From: Macrotrachela quadricornifera
Lineage: Eukaryota; Rotifera; Eurotatoria; Philodinida; Philodinidae
Assembly (NCBI GenBank): GCA_022393335.1
Contig: JAJEKB010021088.1
Span: 885,902 to 949,901 of the forward strand
Reading direction: 5' to 3'
Length of the DNA: 64,000 bases
Both the position numbers and the translations under genes were made by a program. This document shows positions 59,143 to 64,000 of the stretch, piece by piece; within the stretch, counting starts at the first letter, position 1; each line of letters starts with the position of its first letter. Under the pieces are notes generated by a model that was not told the DNA's origin, made no database searches, and saw nothing but the letters and a program-made list of their open reading frames with translations.

Positions 59143-59369
59143 CTACCCCCGTCATTAGTTTGAGAAAACTCCATGTTGTTCGGGGCGCATTCTAGAGTAC
59201 TCATAAAAGCCTTACTTTTGCGCGAACAACATCATGTTTCATGGTAACAATAGTGGGAAAAGACTCGATCCAAAAACCCTTTTCCATTAGTGGTACCATG
59301 CGGACAATCACAGACACAGTCAATTTTGGGATCAAGATTCCGACTACAGTCAAGGGAATTTTCTGAGCA

Positions 59370-59600
59370 CTTGTTTGAGAAATAGCTAAATCACGAGCAA
59401 TTTTTCGGTAAGGGAAGATCTTCTATCGCTAGTGTCGCTTTTTCAGTTTCCGTTCGGATTGTTTTTCGACCATCTTTGTGTTTGAATAAATTGATTCTAC
59501 CAGACCCCTGAATCATTTTATACCATCTCGCGACAGTTGGGAGAGTCACTGAACCGCGAAGATCTTTACAGATTTTCAGGCACGACTGTCCGTCTTGGTA
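59370..59600 (-). pseudogene. Tc1/mariner-IS630-type transposase N-terminal relic
   Basis: The minus strand reads CLKICKDLRGSVTLPTVARW, YKMIQGSGRINLFKHKDGRK, then TIRTETEKATLAIEDLP and, after a frameshift, an RKIARDLAIS-like segment followed by QTSAQ. This is the DNA-binding helix-turn-helix layout of the superfamily. The catalytic part is missing. It abuts the right end of the foldback element. Confidence 0.6.
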
Positions 59601-59823
59601 TTTTAAAATAAAAAGTTTTAGAAAACTTTATTTTTCCAATATCTAAAGTTAAAAGATTCCACTCTCCTTTAATATCTATTGATATAGAATTGAAGAGAAG
59701 AAAATTCTCTATCGAACAGAAAAGCATCGGTAGTAATACATGGATTATGGTCGACATATCCATAAGATACCAAAACCCTCATTCTTTATGAGCAGCCCAT
59801 TAATATATTTGATTCTATTAATA

Positions 59824-60030
59824 AAACTCATGCAACAAGCTCTTGATTGCTGTCAAAGCGAAAATTCTTCCCGTACGATACTCATGGTTGCTTATCATCT
59901 GTTGAGCATTCGTTCGTACGATTGCATTTACATACTCGATAGTGGATATCTCGTCGAGAGTGATACTCATTTGGGATTGATGCAATGGTGTGGCAGCTAC
60001 TATCAAATACTTACTCGTAACACTTTATAA
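59824..60030 (+). pseudogene. ABC transporter (ABCB-like) C-terminal fragment
   Basis: The frame reads MQQALDCCQSENSSRTILM, then VAYHLLSIRSYDCIYILDSG, YLVESDTHLGLM and GSYYQI to a stop. This is the end of a P-glycoprotein-type nucleotide-binding domain: the post-D-loop helix, the H-loop strand (VIAHRLSTI in the family, here VAYHLLSI) and the usual GTHxELM..GxYxxL tail. The upstream Walker and signature motifs are absent, so it is a fragment. The H-loop is also altered, consistent with decay. It is presumably a copy cut off by transposon activity. Confidence 0.65.
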
Positions 60031-61979
60031 TGGTATCTTTTTTTGTATAGATGATTAAAAAGCGATATATTCTTTAAAAAAAAGACTTAAGATTACAATT
60101 CAACTTAGATATTATCATTGTTTTAGATCTTATTACTATGATGTAGACACAAGTTCTATCAATGTGCCTTTTCACTGAGAAGTTTATTGAACATTTCAAT
60201 ATATGTATTCGATGTTTATATTTTTCTTACATAGAACGCCACTTTCTTCATCAAATGTACCTGGAAAATAGTTCGTGCCAACGTCATATAGATACATATT
60301 AATCAATGTAAATATTATGACTTTCTAGAACGATTACATAGCAGGTAAAATAAATAAGGTGAATCTCTAGTATGAAGATCTTTTCCATGCATTGGATTAC
60401 AAAAATCAATTCAGATCATTTAGGACGGATGCGGAAGAATAGTTTAAACAGTTTTCCAGCAACATAGGAATCGAGGGAAAATTAAATGTTTATAACTTAC
60501 GCTTATAAGATCTTAACAATCAATAATAGTAGTTCTCTTCGATCGAGACTCCGATATTGTATCACACTCACTCATCGTAAGCAATACCAGAATATAATCG
60601 AGAAATTTTATTCTTTATTGTGAACCACTAATAATATTCAATCAAACCACTAATGAAAACCTTGAGTAAGGCTAAAATAGGTCCTGCAGGCTTCAATTAT
60701 ACTCAAGATCTTCAATTTATTTGAAGACAACTTCTACTAGCTTTGGAACTATGAATAGAGGACATTATCAAATATTAAATACAACTAGAAAACTTCGATA
60801 TATTTTATCATGACTTTATTTTATAGACTGAAGGCTCATAGGCATTGTTCTCGAATAAATTAAAAGCATTAAACAACAGCTATATCATATTGATATCATT
60901 ATAATTCTATTCATGCCCACGAACAACTTTGTTGTTTACTGTAACACATCAATTGTCATAACTACCGTAACTTGTGACTAGAGATCAATAACAGAAGAGT
61001 GGATTGTCTTGTTATATGAGATTGATTTACTCAGCACGACAAACAAAAAGGAGTCTTCAACGGCAAGCAATTCGAATCCAAGTCATCTGATGAGATTGTT
61101 CAGAAAGATTAAAATTACGATCATAGTAATATTTATACATCCTGATCTTCAGCTTCTATATCATCTCAAGATATATAGCTAAGCTAGGATTGCATAATAT
61201 ATCGAACTTATATCGACGTAATTATTTCTCAAAAAAACAAATCATGGCTTGAAAATAAGCCTTTTCGTCTCTCGTTATTTTATAGAATGCAATTGGTAAT
61301 AATTATATTCATGTTGTAGCAATTGTTTTTTGTTTGTTTGATGAAAACGGACGAGAGCGTGGTCGGTTTGTACATTGAGTGTGATCAAAATTTCGAGTGA
61401 AACAAGAAAAAACGAAGGAGAAACAATTTAATATGTATAATGCTTACATTCTTCGGAATTCGAATTTTGATCTCTTTCTTTTTGCGTCTTACAATTGTCC
61501 AATGAATACCTGATTTCGATTAACAAATTGAAGAAATACAAAGGTGATAGTATCCGGTACCTATCAGAGTGACCTTGAAACAAAGCGCGTAGTTTTGAAA
61601 GAAAGTGATCGAAATCAGAATTGCAAATTTAATACGCATCTTGAGAATTGAATTCAATGTTTGTATGTGAGCATTACTACATGTAATTAAGTTTTTTTTC
61701 TTCTAGAAATCGAATATGAAAATTTCACGTAGTATATATAAATCAGAAACCCTTCGACAATCGCATAATACGTCATTTGTTTGTGTGAAGTATGTCGATA
61801 AAAAAAATAATTTTATGTCTTCTCTTGTCTATCTTAAAATAATACAGTTCATTATCGAAATCTATTGTGTATGGTCATTTTTTCATAGTAACAAGAGAGA
61901 TCGGCACGCCACGTACTCTTTCTTCACTTTAATTATCGAAATTGTGAACACATACACAGCACGAACGAAGTGATCATAA
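60031..61979. other. Intergenic DNA
   Basis: No supported gene. The frame at 61716-61973 contains a GTATGT donor and could include a small exon (MKISRSIYKSETLRQSHN), but no phase-consistent partner was found. Confidence 0.35.
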
Positions 61980-62284
61980 ATGATGCTGTCCATTCAACAT
62001 TCTCCATCAATGCCATCGCGTATCATTAAACTTTCTCGTCGTCATAGAAAACCAGTACATAAACATTATGTGAGTTCTCTTAGAATGTTTTTCGGATGAT
62101 ATGGGATTCATAAAATCCTCTCCATAATTCTTTTTCTAGTCCTTCAATTCATCAATCACTGGCACCAATGCCAAAATTCATCCTACCAAGGTTAATCAGG
62201 TTACGTGTACATCCTTGACAAATTCGGTAAGGATTTTATCAGCAATGATCATTTTTTTTTCTTTAGGAAACGATTGAATATTGA
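61980..62284 (+). CDS. Hypothetical small basic protein, three short exons
   Basis: Exons 61980-62069, 62140-62226 and 62267-62284 join in phase 0 by good GTGAGT and GTAAGG donors and TAG acceptors, giving 64 aa. The start ATG follows an in-frame TAA. The first exon reads MMLSIQHSPSMPSRIIKL then a basic RRHRKPVHKHY; the second is Ser/Thr-rich. No domain recognised. It may be a genuine mini-gene or the relic of a longer one. Confidence 0.35.
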
Positions 62285-62490
62285 TAGAAACTATCTTGAG
62301 GAAGAAGAGGAGGGTGAGGGTGAGGGTGAAGACGAGTAAGGACGAGTTTGGATGAGGAGATCGAGTAGGGCTTTGGAAACTAGTGCAGTTAGTTCCACCC
62401 AGGGCGGAACTAGGGTAGGACCAGGTGACACTTGTCAAAGACATGTGGAACTAGAGGAATTGAATGAGGTCAAGTGGTATCACGGAAGAA
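62285..62490. other. GGTGAG-rich tract and flank
   Basis: A GAGGGTGAGGGTGAGGGTGA tract at about 62308-62328 is the inverse of CCCTCAC tracts at about 38370-38415 and 40596-40635. No gene. Confidence 0.5.
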
Positions 62491-63014
62491 TAGGCATGAC
62501 CCAAACCCAAAGAGTTTGAGTTTGGGTATAGAGTTTGGTCTAGGGATGCACCGAACCCGAGACCAAACTGAGACTCTCGGTCAGTTCCGAGTATCAAAGA
62601 CACTATCTTTGTATTTGTCTTCTCTTCGCTTTGCATTTTATAAATACTTTTATACATTATTCCAATCATTTAGATAAAAAAAAGTTCACTTCTTCTGAAA
62701 ATTCGATCAAATGAAACGCATTTAACAAAACTAGAGTTATTAAAAAGAAAGAGTTCTCACCCATTGACATCCGACAAAAAAGAACAACCGAGAAGTTCGA
62801 GCTCGGTACATCCCTAGTTTGGGTTTGAGTTTGGGTCTTTTTTTAATTATCATCTGCATATGTAAAATAATTTCTTCTGAATGCACAACCAAAACGAGAA
62901 AGATTTGTGCAGTTCATATCGTTATGTAACTAAGAGGAAATGGAACAAGAGTCGTCAATAAAATCTAGATGGCTAATCCAAGCTCCCAAACAGTTTGGGT
63001 TTGGTGCATGCCTA
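62491..63014. mobile_element. hAT-type MITE (outer), 524 bp
   Basis: Ends TAGGCATGACCCAAACCC (left) and, inverted on the right, TAGGCATGCACCAAACCC. Flanked by CGGAAGAA (62483-62490) and TGGAAGAA (63015-63022), an 8-bp duplication with one mismatch. Internal TTTGGGTTTGAGTTTGGGT repeats are present. No coding capacity. It contains a second element at 62541-62816. Confidence 0.7.
62541..62816. mobile_element. hAT-type MITE (inner), 276 bp
   Basis: Ends TAGGGATGCACCGA (left) and TAGGGATGTACCGA (right, inverted). Flanks GTTTGGTC and GTTTGGGT share six of eight bases, plausible as a worn 8-bp target duplication within the repetitive outer element. Non-coding. Confidence 0.6.
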
Positions 63015-63022
63015 TGGAAGAA

Positions 63023-64000
63023 TCGTCTCCGTTGGAAAAAGTTGCCGTGGTTTTTTATTTTAAAATTCTGTTTGAAATGAAAATACTGATTCTGAAATAT
63101 CCCAAAGAAAAACTTTTAAAATGCGCAGACAACTGCCTTGTTATGACACCTAAGTGTTGTTCTTCTATCAGATGACGCCCAACTTTGGTAGTTTTCACAT
63201 AAAAAATGTTCATTTCCGAAAATCTTACCCAAGTAAAAAAGGCTAGAAAAGGAGAATAACAAAGAATTTTCGTTTTGTTAATGTTTAGGCTTAATTAAAA
63301 GTTATTAATACCTTGACATCAAAGATATCTATCATAATCTCCATCGTTTAAACTGATTTTAACCTTATTCTCAAAGAGAACACCCACATATATGCACCAC
63401 GGATGATTTAACGAAAAATACTTCATTTTTCTCAAATGCCAAAACTTTTAGGTAGCCTAGGTAATAGGCCCTGATGTCCTCTATTAACAGCAGAAATATT
63501 AGACTGATTGCTTGTTGCCGCATAAAATGCAACTGGTCAACATTTTAGTAGGAAAACACAGATAAAAACGAGAGCCAATGGTTTTTTCAATGGAATTTTT
63601 CAGTTTCTATAGATTCATCAAAGTTTTGCAAGGTATTCACAAAAAAAAGTCATTTTTATTCAGGGAAATTATCTAAAAATTGCTGAAAAATCGAAAAACA
63701 TTAATATTGACAAATATCGAAAATTTCAGATAATACCAATCTTACTACTACCTATCACATATGAAAAATGATCGAATTCTGAGATATGTCTATATTGTCA
63801 GTGTCTAGAAGTGACTGATTCTCTCAGAAACTTACTCTTAAACTTTCAGCCCAAATACGTCTAAAATTGTACAGACAAAAGGTCTGTTCCACTCAAAAAT
63901 ATCCTACGCTTCTCTCAATTAGATAGAAGTGGTTTGTTGGTCAACATGACCTAACTTAAGTCTACCACTTCTACCAGGAAAACCTTGTCCGATTGGACAA
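63023..64000. other. Intergenic DNA to window end
   Basis: No gene supported. An AGAAGTGGT/ACCACTTCT inverted pair lies at about 63925-63973 and may be the start of another element running off the window. Confidence 0.35.

Larger units (their letters stand above)
54912..59359. mobile_element. Foldback transposon with nested insertions
   Basis: The left arm (about 54912-55650) and right arm (about 57738-59359, minus an inserted hAT) are imperfect reverse complements. Ends begin TTCCCTTCACTGCAGTGACG (left) and TTCCCTTGACTGTAGTCGGA (right, inverted). A phrase of the TGTCAGGATCTTAATC type with variants occurs three times in the left arm (near 54921, 55187 and 55412) and twice inverted on the right. 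The centre is TTAATTA-rich minisatellite interrupted by a TTAA-flanked element. No transposase is encoded. The gene on its left seems truncated by it. Confidence 0.7.

Noticed and set aside
62308..62328. GGTGAG-type tract as telomere repeat
   Set aside because: Too short and not the TGTGGG-type unit reported for bdelloids; treated as a simple repeat.
62196..62677. Frames of 67-82 codons on both strands
   Set aside because: They overlap the GGTGAG tract and the ends of the nested MITEs; repeat-derived.

Overview
The window looks like animal nuclear DNA, most likely from a bdelloid rotifer (Adineta/Rotaria-like). This is inferred from AT-rich DNA, very short GT-AG introns (about 50-60 bp), gene families I associate with bdelloids (ART-LRR, TIR-SAM, CPCS-type membrane ectodomains fused to FG-GAP repeats, orphan GPCRs, TRP channels), and many small non-autonomous DNA transposons beside decayed mariner copies. 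No rRNA, tRNA, CRISPR or prokaryote-type operon was seen. Exon joins were made by hand from splice signals, reading phase and protein continuity. No transcript or database evidence was available.

Layout. 0-2.3 kb is repeat and intergenic DNA. 2.3-6.6 kb (+) holds an ADP-ribosyltransferase/leucine-rich-repeat protein, a tandem CCCH zinc-finger protein, and a coiled-coil protein ending in a PABC/MLLE domain. 7-10.6 kb is intergenic with a foldback repeat and a hAT MITE. 11.1-13 kb (-) is a two-exon membrane GT2 glycosyltransferase. 13-21.7 kb is transposon-rich: a near-perfect palindrome with TTAA ends sits inside a decayed gene, followed by a 970-bp TA-flanked MITE. 21.75-25.1 kb (+) is a five-exon TIR/SAM-like protein, followed by a dead mariner. 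27.6-35.0 kb (-) is the largest gene: I reconstruct 13 phase-compatible exons giving about 1,793 residues, with three repeated Cys-rich ectodomain modules between membrane segments, then an FG-GAP propeller. 36-41 kb holds another dead mariner, a secreted GPI-anchor-like protein and repeats. 42.5-47.2 kb (-) carries a TRPA-like channel and a rhodopsin-like GPCR. 48.4-50.3 kb (-) is a divergent UAP56/DDX39-type helicase. 51-54.8 kb holds small genes and a gene lacking its 5' part. 54.9-59.4 kb is a nested transposon: a foldback element whose centre was hit by a TTAA/piggyBac-like element and whose right arm was hit by a Tol2-like hAT. 59.4-64 kb has transposase and ABC-transporter relics and a hAT MITE nested inside another.

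Functionally the genes group loosely into signalling and innate-immunity-like proteins (ART-LRR, TIR-SAM), RNA handling (CCCH, MLLE, UAP56-like) and surface sensing (CPCS/FG-GAP protein, TRPA, GPCR, GPI protein). There is no sign of an operon. The most unusual architectures are the coiled-coil/MLLE fusion, the three-module CPCS/FG-GAP receptor and the ART with an altered catalytic signature.
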